DNA of 64,000 nt from assembly GCF_001027285.1 (NCBI RefSeq), contig NZ_CP011509.1, positions 1,806,501-1,870,500 on the forward strand, written 5' to 3'. The stretch is from Archangium gephyra (GTDB lineage: Bacteria; Myxococcota; Myxococcia; Myxococcales; Myxococcaceae). The position numbers and the translations under genes were made by a program. Below are positions 31,480 to 40,729 of this stretch, one piece after another (within the stretch, counting starts at the first letter, position 1; every line of letters starts with the position of its first letter). The notes under the pieces were generated by a model. The model saw only the letters and a program-made list of their open reading frames with translations. It did not search any database and had not been told where the DNA came from.

Positions 31480-32076
31480 TCAGGCCGCCCTGCCCGGCGC
31501 GGACACACCCTCCTGGGCACCCGGCGGGAGCGCCAGCTGCTCGAGCGTCTCGGAGATGTTCAAGACACATGGAATCTTGATCGAGCCGTAGAACAGCCGC
31601 TCTCTTCCGATGACCCGGGGGGAGAGGCCCAGGTGGGCTCGCACGCTGTGGAAGAGCCGCTGGTCGCTGCAACAGAGCACCTGGCTCATCCCCAGCGTGG
31701 CGGCATGCGCCAGGGCGGTGGCCATCAATCCAGCCGTCACACCCCAATGGCCCGGCACCTTCGTGAGGGCGCCCAGCTCGGCGGAGGTGCCTGGCTTGAG
31801 CTGCTCGAGGCCCCGCCGCTCGTGCTCGAAGAGCTCGAAGTGGTGGTACGTGGGCAGGGTCCACAGCTCCTGGAGGACCAGCCGGCACACCCCGACGGTC
31901 CGCTGCGTCGCTTCATGCCGTGCCACGAAGTAGCGGGAGCCCTTCTCATAGGGATCCTGGAAGTCTGGCGGCATGAAACCGACTTCCATGTAGCGCTGGC
32001 GGTGCAGGGTGATGGCGCTTGTGCGCAGCTCCCCCTCGGCCAGCATGAATCGATACGCGGCGGTGTCGCGCTTCAC
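31480..32076 (-). CDS. FeeM-like N-acyl amino acid synthase (GNAT/LuxI-like fold)
   Basis: 198 aa. The pattern (AYRFMLAEGELRTSAITLHRQRY at the start, ARHEATQRTVGVCRLVLQE, then TSAELGALTKVPGHWG and LMATALAHAATLGMSQVLC) resembles FeeM-type N-acyl amino acid synthases and is distantly like LuxI. These enzymes transfer acyl chains from acyl carrier protein to an amino acid, giving amphiphiles or signals. The GTG at 32076 is used because GGGGGAG lies 7 nt upstream; an ATG at 32157 is open but lacks such a site. No acyl carrier protein gene is adjacent. Confidence 0.75.
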   Translation of the reverse strand: MKRDTAAYRFMLAEGELRTSAITLHRQRYMEVGFMPPDFQDPYEKGSRYFVARHEATQRTVGVCRLVLQELWTLPTYHHFELFEHERRGLEQLKPGTSAELGALTKVPGHWGVTAGLMATALAHAATLGMSQVLCCSDQRLFHSVRAHLGLSPRVIGRERLFYGSIKIPCVLNISETLEQLALPPGAQEGVSAPGRAA

Positions 32077-32218
32077 GTGGTGGCTCCCCCGGTTGATGTC
32101 CACGCATGGGCTTCTGGACGGTGCGTCTGTCCAGGGCCGGATGCTGTGGGGAATCAACCCGCTCGCGAGAGCCGGGGAGCGACGACGTGGTGGAGATTGT
32201 CAGCTAACGGACCTGCGA

Positions 32219-32692
32219 CTAGGCGACCAGGCCCAGCAGGCGAGCGTCGTGGATGATGCGGTTGCCATCCACCTTCAGGCGGGTGGTGAGGAAGGGCGCG
32301 ATGTCATCCGCCTTCTTGTGCAGGCGCGCGTAGTTGTTGTCGTAGATGCGCGTCACGATGAGCTGCGCCGAGGCGATGATGCGCTGCAGGTTGTGCTGCA
32401 GCTCGTTGCCCTCCATGAGGAGGTGCAGCTCGCAGATGTACTTGCGGTTGTTCTCCAGCAGCGTGAAGAGGCCCTTGCGCTGCTCGCCGTTGGGCACCCG
32501 GGCCTTGGCCCCGGTGGTGACGACGACGGAGAGCTGCTGCCGGTAGGCCTCGTAGGACTCGCGGAAGCGCTTGTCCACGACGAAGAGATCCTGCGGGCTG
32601 GGCGGCTGCTCCCAGCGGATGAAGAAGACCTTGTTGATGAGGCCCGTCTTGAAATTCGGAGGAGCAGCGGTAGCGGTAGCGAAAGCGGTCAT
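32219..32692 (-). CDS. Small cytoplasmic protein, possibly STAS-like
   Basis: 157 aa, no recognised family. It has no signal peptide. The strand-helix order (VFFIRWEQPPSPQDLFVVDKRFRESYEAY, LSVVVTTG, a central helix GLFTLLENNRKYICELHLLMEG, then RIIASAQLIVTRIYDNNYARL) resembles STAS-type folds that occur in many myxobacterial proteins. It precedes the FeeM-like gene on the same strand by 142 bp, so they could be co-transcribed. Low certainty on fold. Confidence 0.6.
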   Translation of the reverse strand: MTAFATATAAPPNFKTGLINKVFFIRWEQPPSPQDLFVVDKRFRESYEAYRQQLSVVVTTGAKARVPNGEQRKGLFTLLENNRKYICELHLLMEGNELQHNLQRIIASAQLIVTRIYDNNYARLHKKADDIAPFLTTRLKVDGNRIIHDARLLGLVA

Positions 32693-32763
32693 GGGACCAT
32701 CACTCCCAGGAAGCGGGCCGGGTAGGCCGCTCGGAAAAGGTATTCCGAGCGCCTGACGTGCCC

Positions 32764-32805
32764 GGCTCGATCACAACATGGTGCTGCCAAGCTGGTGATC
32801 GAGCC
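32764..32805. promoter_or_regulatory. Perfect 10-bp inverted repeat in a divergent promoter region
   Basis: GGCTCGATCA (32764-32773) and TGATCGAGCC (32796-32805), 22 bp apart, lie in the 274-bp gap between the divergent 157-aa gene and the PAP2 gene. A two-half-site operator is the simplest reading. No clear -35/-10 pair was found. Confidence 0.45.
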
Positions 32806-32966
32806 ACCGAACCCCAAGTGCACCCCGTGCCGTCTGCCGTCGAGCGTACGAATCCGGGGGCCGCAGTGTCGGGGATTACACGCATCCCCGGTGCGTGGGA
32901 GGAAGGTGGGGTCGCGAAGGCTCCGGGAAGGTAGGAGCGCACCGGGTGCAGGGCCATAGTGAGACC

Positions 32967-33713
32967 ATGCGACGCACATCGCGGGAGCTGTGGGAGCGCT
33001 TCCACGGAAGGGTGGGGACCGACGGCATCGGGCTGCTGGCCACGCTGCTGCTGCTGGTGACGGTGGGCCTGGGGTTCATCGCGCTGTCGGATGAGGTGCG
33101 CGAGAACGAGACGCAGCACTTCGACGAGCGGCTGCTGTTGTCGCTCAGGCGCGCGGACAACGTGGAGGAGCCGAGGGGCCCGCGGTGGCTGGCCGAGGCG
33201 GCGCGGGACGTGACGGCGCTGGGCAGCGTGTCGGTGCTGACGCTGGTGGTGTGCGCGGTGAGCGGCTTCCTGGCGCTGGTGCGGCGCTGGAGGACGCTGG
33301 CGCTGGTGCTGAGCTCGACGATGGGGGGGGCGGTGCTGAACGGCTTCCTCAAGAGCCACTTCGGCCGGCCGAGGCCCGCGGTGGTGCCGCACCTCACGCA
33401 CGTGCTGACGGAGAGCTTCCCCAGCGGGCACGCGATGCTGTCGGCCATCGTCTACCTGACGCTGGGGGCGCTGCTGGCGCAGCTGGTGGAGCGGCGGCGG
33501 CTGCGGGCCTACCTGGTGGGGGTGGCGCTGACGCTCACGCTGCTCATCGGCCTGACGCGGGTGTACCTCGGGGTGCACTACCCGACGGACGTGCTGGGCG
33601 GGTGGATGGCGGGGCTGGCGTGGGCGCTGCTGACGGCGGTGCTGGCCCGGGGCGCCAAGCGGCGCAGCCCCGGACTGCGCGAGGAGTCCCGGGGCGACAC
33701 CGCGCCCTCATGA
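32967..33713 (+). CDS. PAP2-family membrane phosphatase
   Basis: 248 aa, about six membrane helices. The three phosphatase motifs are present: KSHFGRPRP, PSGHAM and RVYLGVHYPTD, with the catalytic His residues in the last two. Such enzymes dephosphorylate undecaprenyl pyrophosphate or lipid phosphates at the membrane. The ATG at 32967 starts MRRTSRELW before the first helix. Its stop codon directly abuts that of the convergent kinase gene (TCA-TGA at 33708-33713). Confidence 0.9.
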   Translation: MRRTSRELWERFHGRVGTDGIGLLATLLLLVTVGLGFIALSDEVRENETQHFDERLLLSLRRADNVEEPRGPRWLAEAARDVTALGSVSVLTLVVCAVSGFLALVRRWRTLALVLSSTMGGAVLNGFLKSHFGRPRPAVVPHLTHVLTESFPSGHAMLSAIVYLTLGALLAQLVERRRLRAYLVGVALTLTLLIGLTRVYLGVHYPTDVLGGWMAGLAWALLTAVLARGAKRRSPGLREESRGDTAPS

Positions 33714-34976
33714 GCCGGAGAAGAGGGGCCCGTGGGGGCGCACGGGCAGGCGGATGCAGAAGGCCACGCCCTTGGGGTGGTTGTCCTCCACCCAGAGCCA
33801 GCCGCCGTGGGCCTGGATGGCGCGGCGGCAGAAGGCGAGCGCGAGCCGGTTGCCACCCTCGGCCCGCCCGGAGCCGGGCGTGTGCGCGTCGGGCAGGTGG
33901 GCGTCGAAGAGGTGGGCGCGCGCGGCGGGGCTGATGGCGGGGCCCTCGTCGCGGACCCGCAACTCCAGGAGGCCGGGCTCGGGGTTGGTGGCCTCCAGCG
34001 TCACCCGGCTGCTGCCCAGCGCGGTGAACTGGAAGGCGTTGTCCAGCAGGTTGACGAGCGTGCGGCGCAGCAGCTCCCGGTCCGCGGTGACGAGCGGCTC
34101 CACCAGCTTCACGGCCTGGGTGAAGCGGCGCGGGGCGCTCACCAGGCGCTGCTGGAAGTCGCGCGCCACCTCGGAGAGGAGCAGGTGGACGTCGAAGGGC
34201 GTGGCGTTGAGGGGAAGGGACTCCTCGTCGCCGCTGGCGTCCAGCAGGTTGGACACGGTGCGGTGCAGGCTGTCGGCGGCATCGCGGATGTCGCGCGTGG
34301 CGCGCAGCACCTCCTCGGGCAGGTGCGGGCGGTAGAGCGTGAAGGCGGCGTTGGTGAGGATGCCGGACAGGGGCGCCCTGAAGTCGCGCATCACCTTGTG
34401 GAGCAGCTCGTCCTTCTGGCGCTGGACGTTGGCCAGGGTGTCGCGCTGCGAGCGCAGCTGCTCCTCGCGCCGCTCCAGCTCGCGCACCCGGAGCCGCAGC
34501 TGCAGCTGGGCCTCCACCTGGTGCCCGAGAATGCCCAGCGCGTGCTGCTGGTCCGGGGTGAGGTGGCGCGGCTGGTGATCGATGACACAGAGGGTGCCCA
34601 TGTTGAGGCCGCTCGCGCCCTTGATGGGAATGCCGGCGTAGAAGCGCATGCGGGGTCCCCCGGTGACGAGCGGGTTGTCATGGAAGCGCTCGTCGCTGTG
34701 GGCGTCCTCCACCACGAAGAGCTGCTCGCCGAGGATGGCGTGGGCGCAGAAGGCCATTTCACGGGGCGTCTCGGGCGTGTCCAGCCCGATACGGGACTTG
34801 AACCACTGCCGGTAGTGGTCCACCAGGGACACCAGTGCGATGGGGGTGCCGCACAGCTGCGAGGCCAGACGCGTCAGCTCGTCGAAGCCGGCCTCGGGCA
34901 GGGTGTCGAGGATCTCGAGGGTATCCAGCGCGGCGAGGCGCGCTTCCTCCTGGGGATGCGGGGGGGCAACCTTCAT
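33708..34976 (-). CDS. GAF-domain histidine kinase-like protein lacking the phospho-acceptor His
   Basis: 422 aa. The GAF domain covers about 20-165 (EAGFDELTRLASQLCGTPIALVSLVD, MRFYAGIPIKG). A coiled linker leads to a HisKA-like helix where the usual HExxxP box reads MRDFRAPLSGI: Arg197 stands where His should be. The ATPase domain keeps the N-box NLLDNAFQF and the Asp of VRDEGPA, but the ATP lid is altered (EGGNRLALAFCRRAI). It is probably a pseudokinase or a signalling adaptor. The start at 34976 (MKVAPPHPQ) is chosen over an upstream in-frame codon. Confidence 0.85.
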   Translation of the reverse strand: MKVAPPHPQEEARLAALDTLEILDTLPEAGFDELTRLASQLCGTPIALVSLVDHYRQWFKSRIGLDTPETPREMAFCAHAILGEQLFVVEDAHSDERFHDNPLVTGGPRMRFYAGIPIKGASGLNMGTLCVIDHQPRHLTPDQQHALGILGHQVEAQLQLRLRVRELERREEQLRSQRDTLANVQRQKDELLHKVMRDFRAPLSGILTNAAFTLYRPHLPEEVLRATRDIRDAADSLHRTVSNLLDASGDEESLPLNATPFDVHLLLSEVARDFQQRLVSAPRRFTQAVKLVEPLVTADRELLRRTLVNLLDNAFQFTALGSSRVTLEATNPEPGLLELRVRDEGPAISPAARAHLFDAHLPDAHTPGSGRAEGGNRLALAFCRRAIQAHGGWLWVEDNHPKGVAFCIRLPVRPHGPLFSGS

Positions 34977-35105
34977 GGATTCGTTCTCCGGAGAGGAGAC
35001 TCGCGCCAACCCTGCCCGACCACGGGGAGACTGCACAGGATTTCTTGCCCGGGGCCCGCCTGTCCGCCCGGGGCTCGTCCGGCGGTGGGGGGCAGGGGAG
35101 GACAG

Positions 35106-35762
35106 TCAGGATTGCGGTCCGGGCTCCTCCGGGTCCTGCTCCTGCTGCTGCTTCTCGCGCCAGGCCTTCAGCTTGTCGACGAGGGAGAAGGGGTGGAAGG
35201 CGAGGTGATCGATGTTGCGGTGGTAGGCCGCGAGGTAGGGCTCGCCACCGAGCTGGATGACGGCTTGGGAGGGCCGCTCGGGCAGGTTGTAGAACCAGGC
35301 CCTGGCTTCCTCACGCGTGTTGAATGTGGCCACTGGCGGAGGAAGGCCGTCACGCATCAGCTCCTCGAGATAGAACTCGAGGGCGGGACTGGCGGGTATC
35401 CTGCGGAGATTGGTCTCACGCCAATAGTAGACGGTGTGATAGTCATCCCCAATCAGCACGGAGGCCGTATGGGGTGGGTTGGAATGCTTTTCCAGCCAGG
35501 TCTCCGCCTCCTCGCGCGTTGCGAAAGCGGCGACTACCATCTGGGGTCCTTCGGTCTTGAGATCCTTGCGGTAGTCCTCGAACTGATATTGCTGGCCGGT
35601 CGTATTAATGAAGCTGAGCGCATCGGCTGCGGTGAGAAGCAACTCCTTCTCCTCAGGGGATTGGGTTTTTTCGTGAATCAAACCGAGGAGGTTTAGCGCT
35701 TCGAAGATGAGCTTTCCGGTGTCCATGGTGCCGCCGTGAAGTGGGTTCCGAGCCGGGCTCAT
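35106..35762 (-). CDS. Uncharacterised partner protein with internal duplication, coupled to a lipoprotein
   Basis: 218 aa, cytoplasmic. Two ~45-residue units are clearly related: AAFATREEAETWLEKHSNPP ... Y..YWRETNLRRI (about 80-125) and ATFNTREEARAWFYNLPERP ... YLAAYHRNIDHLAF (about 148-195). I recall this duplicated family as common and uncharacterised in myxobacteria, usually beside a Cys-rich lipoprotein as here. The ATG at 35762 shares its A with the stop of the upstream gene (TGATG), so translation is coupled. An immunity role is possible but not shown. Confidence 0.8.
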   Translation of the reverse strand: MSPARNPLHGGTMDTGKLIFEALNLLGLIHEKTQSPEEKELLLTAADALSFINTTGQQYQFEDYRKDLKTEGPQMVVAAFATREEAETWLEKHSNPPHTASVLIGDDYHTVYYWRETNLRRIPASPALEFYLEELMRDGLPPPVATFNTREEARAWFYNLPERPSQAVIQLGGEPYLAAYHRNIDHLAFHPFSLVDKLKAWREKQQQEQDPEEPGPQS

Positions 35763-36352
35763 CAAGATGCCAGAAGAGCCGCTGGAGCGAGGACGATGAG
35801 CCCAGCCCCCGCAGAGACCGTGACGAAAGCAACTCCTGCGATGACCACGATGCTTCCCACCAGGAGCGTTTGATGGTTGCGCTTCAACCAGTCGATTGCT
35901 TCGTCCGTCGCCGAGAACTCATGAGCCTGGCGCTCCTGTAACTCCAGGCAGTCGCGGTAGGGTTGACGGCATTGCTTGTTGCACCACTCTTCCTTTCCGC
36001 CCTTCCCCCGGCCTCCTGAAGTCGTGTGTCCGAAGCCCCGAGGCAGAGGGCGGCTCATGCACATCTTGATGCATTGGTCGTTCTCCGCATCACAGTCGCG
36101 CTGGTAGGTCTTCGCGACGCGCACGATGCGACCGTACGTCGATTCACGGGTGCTCGTGGGAAACCGGTACCACGAGAGGTCGAACTCCTCGGCATGCCGC
36201 CAGTCGTGGGTGAGCTGGCCGCCGGGAGACTCCTGGATGACGAGCACGTATCGGGTCAATTCCTCGGCAGTGGGCGCAGCGCCGTAACGGGTAGCGCTGC
36301 ACGAGACGAGCAGCATGCAGAGGAGTGGGGCGATGAGTCTTGCTGGTGCCAT
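35762..36352 (-). CDS. Cys-rich lipoprotein with C-terminal membrane segment
   Basis: 196 aa. The lipobox LLVSCS near residue 18 is followed by a soluble region with ELTRYVLVIQESPGGQLTHDW. A conserved cysteine cluster (CDAENDQCIKMCMSRPLPRG, then CNKQCRQPYRDC) comes next, and a C-terminal hydrophobic hairpin (LLVGSIVVIAGVAFVTVSAG ... LIVLAPAALLAS). This family is multi-copy in myxobacteria. Lipoprotein plus coupled small downstream gene is the layout of the Sit outer-membrane-exchange toxins and their immunity proteins; that parallel is inference only. Confidence 0.8.
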   Translation of the reverse strand: MAPARLIAPLLCMLLVSCSATRYGAAPTAEELTRYVLVIQESPGGQLTHDWRHAEEFDLSWYRFPTSTRESTYGRIVRVAKTYQRDCDAENDQCIKMCMSRPLPRGFGHTTSGGRGKGGKEEWCNKQCRQPYRDCLELQERQAHEFSATDEAIDWLKRNHQTLLVGSIVVIAGVAFVTVSAGAGLIVLAPAALLAS

Positions 36353-36492
36353 TCGGGAGGGGGCGGAGTCTGGAGGACCGTGAACCGATTGCCGTCGCGG
36401 TTAGCACGGCGGATCCTCTGACTCAACGCATGTTCCGCCCTGCTCGCGGCGGGGTGTCCACCCTGTGGACCGGGCTCTTCCGCGCCCGGCGG

Positions 36493-37296
36493 TCAGCGGC
36501 CCGCCGTCACCTTCGTGAGCAGGGAATGGCGGCTGCGGCCCACGAGCGTCAGCGCGCTGTGCCGTTCGAAGACGCGCGCCTGCTCGCTCACGTCACGGAC
36601 GTTGACGTACAGCAGGTAGATGTCGCGCGGCGCGTGCCTCCATGACCGCGCCACCCGGGTGATGACGCGCTCCATCGTCGGATCATCGAAGGGATTGAAG
36701 AAGAAGCACAGCAGCGGCTCGGCCGGTGGCTCCCAGTCGAGTGCGTCCGCGCACTCCGTCTCCAGCGTGAAGCACTGCTGTTCAGGGCTCCGGTATCCGC
36801 TGAGATTCTTGACGGCCACCTCGTGCAACCCCGGCGCGAACTCCACGCCGACGATGCGCCGGAAGGGATACGCGGAGGCCAGCATGAGGGCCTTTCCCTT
36901 GCCTGAGCCGTAGTCCACGAAGGTGAATCGCTCGAGAGGTAGGCGGCTCTCGCGCAGCGCCGCGTGGAACATGCGGGGCCAGATACCCCGGTACAGGCCA
37001 TTGCCTCGCCCGGCCTTCTCGAGAGGCACGCCGACTTCCGTCAGAGGTGCCTCGCCCGCGGTCTCGACTCCGTGGGTCTGATCAAACTCCCGAGCGAGCG
37101 CGCTCTCCCGCACGAGGTTGCGCGCGAAGGCACGACGCGACGGCACGACGTGCCAGGCGATGGCGCTCGTCGCCTGCAGGAGTGCGGTCGGCAGTCCCTG
37201 CGTCCTGGCCAGGTTCACGAGCTTCAGGGTGCCCTGCTGGAGCCAGTTGGCCACGGCGGTGACGTCATGGCCGGAGAGGAGGGGGGACACGCTCAT
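36493..37296 (-). CDS. Class I SAM-dependent methyltransferase (DOT1-like fold)
   Basis: 267 aa. Motif I VDYGSGKGKALMLAS and the acidic strand IVGVEFAPGLHEVAV identify the SAM-binding site, and CFFFNPFDDPTM sits where catalytic residues usually lie. The N-terminal ~100 residues are helical. Target unknown. The ATG at 37296 (MSVSPLLSG) is preferred; a GTG at 37320 is also open. It is separated by 133 bp from the end of cusA, so probably independent of the cus operon. Confidence 0.82.
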   Translation of the reverse strand: MSVSPLLSGHDVTAVANWLQQGTLKLVNLARTQGLPTALLQATSAIAWHVVPSRRAFARNLVRESALAREFDQTHGVETAGEAPLTEVGVPLEKAGRGNGLYRGIWPRMFHAALRESRLPLERFTFVDYGSGKGKALMLASAYPFRRIVGVEFAPGLHEVAVKNLSGYRSPEQQCFTLETECADALDWEPPAEPLLCFFFNPFDDPTMERVITRVARSWRHAPRDIYLLYVNVRDVSEQARVFERHSALTLVGRSRHSLLTKVTAGR

Positions 37297-37429
37297 GCCC
37301 GCATGGGGTAGGGCGTGCACCCTGGATGTGCCAGCCAGCCACCTCGCGTCTCCGTCCTCGCCCGGACGGTTGACCTCGGGTTTCAGTACGAGGCCGCGCA
37401 GAAGCGGCTCGTCAGGCGGGTTGGAACGC

Positions 37430-40400
37430 TCACGCCATGACGGTGCTGGCTCCTTCGGACTCGGGGGTGGCCGGACCGGGCACCACCTCGCGGCGCTTCC
37501 ACAGGAAGTAGACAGCCGGGTAGACGAGCAGCTCCAGCAAGAAGCTCGTGGCCAGTCCGCCCACCATGGGCGCCGCGATGCGCTTCATCACGTCCGCGCC
37601 CGTTCCGGTGGACCACATGATGGGCAAGAGGCCCAGCATCGCCGCCATCACCGTCATCGCCTTGGGCCGGACACGCTTCACCGCACCGTGGATGATGGCT
37701 TCCTCCAGGTCGCCCACGGTGCGCAGCCTCCCGCGCTGCTTCGCCTCATCGTGTGACAGGTCGAGGAAGAGCAGCATGAAGGCACCGGTCTCGGCGTCCA
37801 GGCCCATCAGGGCAATCATCCCCACCCACACCGCGATGGACACGTTGTAGTCGAGCGCCCAAAGCAGCCACACCGCGCCGATGGCCGAGAAGGGCACCGC
37901 CAGCATCACCAGGCCCGCCTTGAAGGCCGACTTCGTGTTCATGTACAGCAGCCCGAAGATGAGCACGAGCGTGAGCGGGATGACGAGCTTCAGCCGCTCC
38001 CGGACGCGCAGCATGTTCTCGTACTGCCCGCTCCACGTCATGGAGTAACCAACCGGCAGCTTCACGCTCGCCGCCACCGCTTCCTTGGCCCGGTCCACGA
38101 AGCCACCCACGTCATGCTTGGACGTGTCGAAATCCACGTAGACGTAGCCGGTGAGCATCCCGTTCTCGTTGCGGATCATCGAGGGGCCATGGGCGAGCAC
38201 CACGTCCGCGATGGCCTCCATGGGAATCTGCCCCTTGCCGTCCGGCAGCGGCAGCAGCACACGCTGGAGCGATGGGAGATCCTCGCGGTAGTCCCGCGCG
38301 TAGCGCACGTTGATGCCGTAGCGCTCGCGGCCCTCCACGGTGGTGGACTGGTTGTCGCCGCCCACCGCCGTCATCACCATCATGTTCGCGTCGTCCACGC
38401 TCAGGCCGTAGCGGGCGAGCTCGTCCCGCTTGAGGACGAAGTCCAGGAAGTAGCCGCCCGCCACGCGCTCGGCGAACGCGCTGCGCGTCCCCTCCACCTT
38501 CGCCACCGCCGCCTCCGTCTCGCGCGCGATGCGCTCCACGGTGGTCAGGTCCGCGCCCATGATCTTGATGCCCACCGGCGTGCGGATGCCCGTGGACAGC
38601 ATGTCCAGCCGTCCCTTGATGGGCATGGTCCACGCGTTGGAGATGCCCGGCAGCTGGAGCGCGGCGTTCATCTTCGACTCCAGCTCGGCCTGCGTGATGC
38701 GATCCCTCCAGAACGGACGCAGCATTCCCTTCAGCCACTCGGGCGCCCAGCCGCTGTACCAGCGGGGCACCTCGCGCCACTGGGACTCGGGGCGCAGCAG
38801 CACCGTCGTCTCCATCATGGTGAACGGCGCCGGGTCCGTGGAGGTGTTGGCGCGGCCCGCCTTGCCGAAGACGCGCTCCACCTCGGGGAACTGCATGAGC
38901 AGCTTGTCCTGCACCTGCAACACGCGCTGCGCCTCGGCCACGGACATGCCGGGCTCCACCGCCGAGGGCATGTAGAGGAGGGTGCCCTCGTTGAGCGGCG
39001 GCATGAACTCGCTGCCCAGGTGCAGGTACACGGGGAGGGTGGTGGCCACCAGCAGCGCGCTCACCGCCAGCGTGGCCTTGGCGTGGCGCAGGACGAAGCG
39101 GCAGGGGCCCTCGTAGAGGCGGTGCATCAGCCGGCTGATGGGGTGCCGCTCCTCCGAGTAGTACTTGCCCACGAGGGCGTGCGTCGCCAGCGAAGCCAGG
39201 AACCTCGGGCGGAAGTGGAAGGGCTCCACGCGCGCGAAGAGCATCCGCATGGCCGGGTCGAGGGTGATCGCCAGCAGCGCGGCGATGGCCATGGCGAGGT
39301 TCTTCGAGTACGCCAGCGGCCGGAAGAGGCGGCCCTCCTGGTCCACCAGCGTGAAGATGGGCATGAAGGCCACGGCGATGACGAGCAGGCTGAAGAAGAC
39401 GCCCGGCCCCACCTCCATCAGCGCTTCCAGCCTCACCTGGTGGAAGTCGCCCTTCTTGCCGTCCTTCATCCAGTGGTGGATCTTGTTGTACGCGTTCTCC
39501 ACCTCGACGATGGCGCCGTCCACGAGCACGCCGATGGAGATGGCGATGCCCGCCAGCGACATGAGGTTGGCGTTCAGCCCCATCGCGTACATGGGGATGA
39601 AGGCCAGCGCCACCGACACCGGAATGGTGACGATGGGCACGATGGCGGACGGGACGTGCCACAGGAAGACGAGGATGATGAGGGAGACGATGAGGATCTC
39701 CTCCACCAGCTTGTGCGTCACCGTGTCGATGGCGCGCCCGATGAGGTCCGAGCGGTCATAGGTGGTGACGATCTCCACGCCCTCGGGCAGCGAGGGTTTG
39801 AGCTCCTCGAGCTTCGTCTTGATGCGCTCGATGACGTTGAGGGCGTTCTCTCCCTGGCGCATCACCACGATGCCGCCCACCACGTCGCCCTCGCCGTCCA
39901 GGTCGGCCACGCCGCGGCGCAGCTCGGGGCCCAGCGTCACGGTGGCCACGTCCTTGATGGTGACGGGCGTGCCTCCCTGGGCCTTGAGGACGAGCTTCTC
40001 GATGTCCTCCACGCTCTTCACGTAGCCCCGGCCACGGACCATGTACTCGCGCCCGGCCACCTCCACGAGCCGTCCGCCCACGTCGTTGTTGCCCTGGCGC
40101 ACCGCGCGCACCACCGCGTCCAATGACAGCCCATAACTCGTCAGGCTGTTGGGGTTCACCGTCACCTGGTACTGGCGCACCTGGCCGCCCACGGTGGCGA
40201 CCTCGGAGACGCCCGGCACGCTTTGAAGCTGATAGCGCAGGAACCAGTCCTGGTAGGAGCGCAGCTCGTCCAGCCGGTGCTTGCCGCTCTTGTCCACCAG
40301 CGCGTACTGGAACACCCACCCCACGCTGGTGGCGTCCGGGCCCAGCTCCACCTTCACGTCCGAGGGCAGCTGGGGGGTTATCTTCGACAGGTATTCGAGC

Positions 40401-40726
40401 ACCCGCGTGCGCGCCCAGTACATGTCCGTGCCGTCCTCGAAGATGACGTACACGTAGCTGAAGCCGAAGTCGCTGAAGCCGCGTACGGCCTTCACCTTCG
40501 GGGCACCCAGCAGCGCGGTGGTGATGGGGTAGGTGACCTGGTCCTCGACGATGTCCGGGCTGCGATCCCACCGCCCGTAGACGATGACCTGGGTGTCGGA
40601 CAGGTCCGGCAGCGCGTCCAGCGGCGTGTTCCGCATGGTCCACCACGCGCCGAGGAGCGCCACCACGGTGGCCGCGATGACCAGGTACTTGTTCTCCGCC
40701 GAGAAGCGGATGATGGCTCGGATCAT
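37430..40726 (-). CDS. cusA: CusA/CzcA-type heavy-metal efflux RND transporter
   Basis: 1098 aa inner-membrane proton-driven pump. The charged membrane motif DGAIVEVENAYNKIHHW and MPIKGRLDMLSTGIRTPVG match the Cu(I)/Ag(I) CusA branch, and methionines at MSVAEAQ, FTMMETT and LDMLSTG fit the methionine shuttle. Twelve helices and two large periplasmic loops are present. It is slightly longer than E. coli CusA (~1047 aa). It is the last gene of cusCBA, starting 3 bp after cusB ends. Confidence 0.95.
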   Translation of the reverse strand: MIRAIIRFSAENKYLVIAATVVALLGAWWTMRNTPLDALPDLSDTQVIVYGRWDRSPDIVEDQVTYPITTALLGAPKVKAVRGFSDFGFSYVYVIFEDGTDMYWARTRVLEYLSKITPQLPSDVKVELGPDATSVGWVFQYALVDKSGKHRLDELRSYQDWFLRYQLQSVPGVSEVATVGGQVRQYQVTVNPNSLTSYGLSLDAVVRAVRQGNNDVGGRLVEVAGREYMVRGRGYVKSVEDIEKLVLKAQGGTPVTIKDVATVTLGPELRRGVADLDGEGDVVGGIVVMRQGENALNVIERIKTKLEELKPSLPEGVEIVTTYDRSDLIGRAIDTVTHKLVEEILIVSLIILVFLWHVPSAIVPIVTIPVSVALAFIPMYAMGLNANLMSLAGIAISIGVLVDGAIVEVENAYNKIHHWMKDGKKGDFHQVRLEALMEVGPGVFFSLLVIAVAFMPIFTLVDQEGRLFRPLAYSKNLAMAIAALLAITLDPAMRMLFARVEPFHFRPRFLASLATHALVGKYYSEERHPISRLMHRLYEGPCRFVLRHAKATLAVSALLVATTLPVYLHLGSEFMPPLNEGTLLYMPSAVEPGMSVAEAQRVLQVQDKLLMQFPEVERVFGKAGRANTSTDPAPFTMMETTVLLRPESQWREVPRWYSGWAPEWLKGMLRPFWRDRITQAELESKMNAALQLPGISNAWTMPIKGRLDMLSTGIRTPVGIKIMGADLTTVERIARETEAAVAKVEGTRSAFAERVAGGYFLDFVLKRDELARYGLSVDDANMMVMTAVGGDNQSTTVEGRERYGINVRYARDYREDLPSLQRVLLPLPDGKGQIPMEAIADVVLAHGPSMIRNENGMLTGYVYVDFDTSKHDVGGFVDRAKEAVAASVKLPVGYSMTWSGQYENMLRVRERLKLVIPLTLVLIFGLLYMNTKSAFKAGLVMLAVPFSAIGAVWLLWALDYNVSIAVWVGMIALMGLDAETGAFMLLFLDLSHDEAKQRGRLRTVGDLEEAIIHGAVKRVRPKAMTVMAAMLGLLPIMWSTGTGADVMKRIAAPMVGGLATSFLLELLVYPAVYFLWKRREVVPGPATPESEGASTVMA

Positions 40727-40729
40727 GGC

